DNA of 6,262 nt, from contig DASPLH010000073.1 of assembly GCA_035627675.1 (NCBI GenBank), forward strand, positions 1-6,262. Reading direction: 5' to 3'. Position 1 is the first letter of the stretch, and every line of letters begins with the position of its first letter. The notes beneath the pieces were generated by a model. The model worked only from the letters and a program-made list of their open reading frames with translations, had not been told where the DNA came from and did no database searches. Source of the DNA: DASPLH01 sp035627675 (GTDB lineage: Bacteria > Acidobacteriota > Terriglobia > Terriglobales > Acidobacteriaceae). Positions 6,104 through 6,262 of the stretch are shown one piece after another. The position numbers and the translations under genes are program-made.

Positions 6104-6107
6104 TGAA
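6087..6107. repeat. 7-bp tandem repeat, TGCTGAA type, three units
   Basis: TGCTGAA, TGCCGAA, TGCTGAA. It forms the right end of the 97-bp repeat and runs 4 bp past it. It has the same orientation as 2133-2195 and is inverted relative to 5858-5892. Confidence 0.75.
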
Positions 6108-6165
6108 CAAATCAAAAAAACGCTAACGCGGCTGCTACCCCGCTCCCAGAGAAAGTAGATGGACC

Positions 6166-6262
6166 GTAAGGTCCTTCGACTCGGAAGCGCTTCGTCCGGC
6201 GCTTCCTCGCTCAGGATGACGGTCGATTTTAGACTTCACCTTTGCTGCTGAATGCCGAATGC
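6166..6262. repeat. 97-bp perfect direct repeat, copy 2, reaching the window edge
   Basis: Identical to 6007-6103, offset by 159 bp. The window ends inside or exactly at the end of the copy, so the true repeat may be longer. The 62 bp between the copies (6104-6165) include a run of seven A (6114-6120) and no gene. Confidence 0.9.

Noticed and set aside
6111..6131. Possible minus-strand terminator (GCGTTAGCG followed by seven T on the minus strand)
   Set aside because: The stem is only three base pairs, and no minus-strand gene is known to the right within the window.

Overview
The window is GC-rich bacterial DNA with three complete or nearly complete protein genes of recognisable family and one gene cut by the left edge. 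The remaining one third is unusually repeat-rich intergenic DNA. The style suggests a soil or aquatic Acidobacteriota-type genome: high GC, roomy intergenic regions, GC-rich short palindromic repeats, degenerate 7-bp tandem repeats and a two-lobed stress protein. This placement is inference from composition and protein style, with no database support.

Layout. Positions 1-493 (minus strand) hold the N-terminal 164 residues of a protein resembling the general stress protein 17M/YflT type. Positions 696-1787 (minus) encode a fold-type I PLP-dependent aminotransferase. Positions 1827-2195 are a pile-up of repeats: four hairpin-forming GC-rich units, a perfect 9-bp hairpin, a spaced 16-bp duplication and a 7-bp-period tandem repeat. 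Positions 2196-2889 show no convincing gene but end in a strong plus-strand intrinsic terminator (2890-2927), so an undescribed transcript may end there. Positions 3208-4584 (plus) encode the replicative helicase DnaB. Positions 4710-5849 (plus) encode alanine racemase. Positions 5850-6262 hold no gene, only heptamer repeats and a perfect 97-bp direct repeat whose second copy runs into the right edge.

Gene logic. dnaB and alr are co-directional, 125 bp apart (98 bp if alr starts at the upstream TTG), and are neighbours in many bacteria. DnaB unwinds DNA at the fork and Alr supplies D-alanine for peptidoglycan. A good -10-like box lies between them, so alr probably has its own promoter as well as possible read-through. 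The aminotransferase and stress gene run the other way, possibly as one unit, because no terminator is visible between them.

The least ordinary signals are non-coding. Degenerate tandem repeats with an exact 7-bp period, but different unit sequences sharing a TGAA core, occur at five places. Three of these sit directly behind a gene end or a terminator. The terminator-ended block of about 700 bp with no gene is the best candidate for something undescribed.
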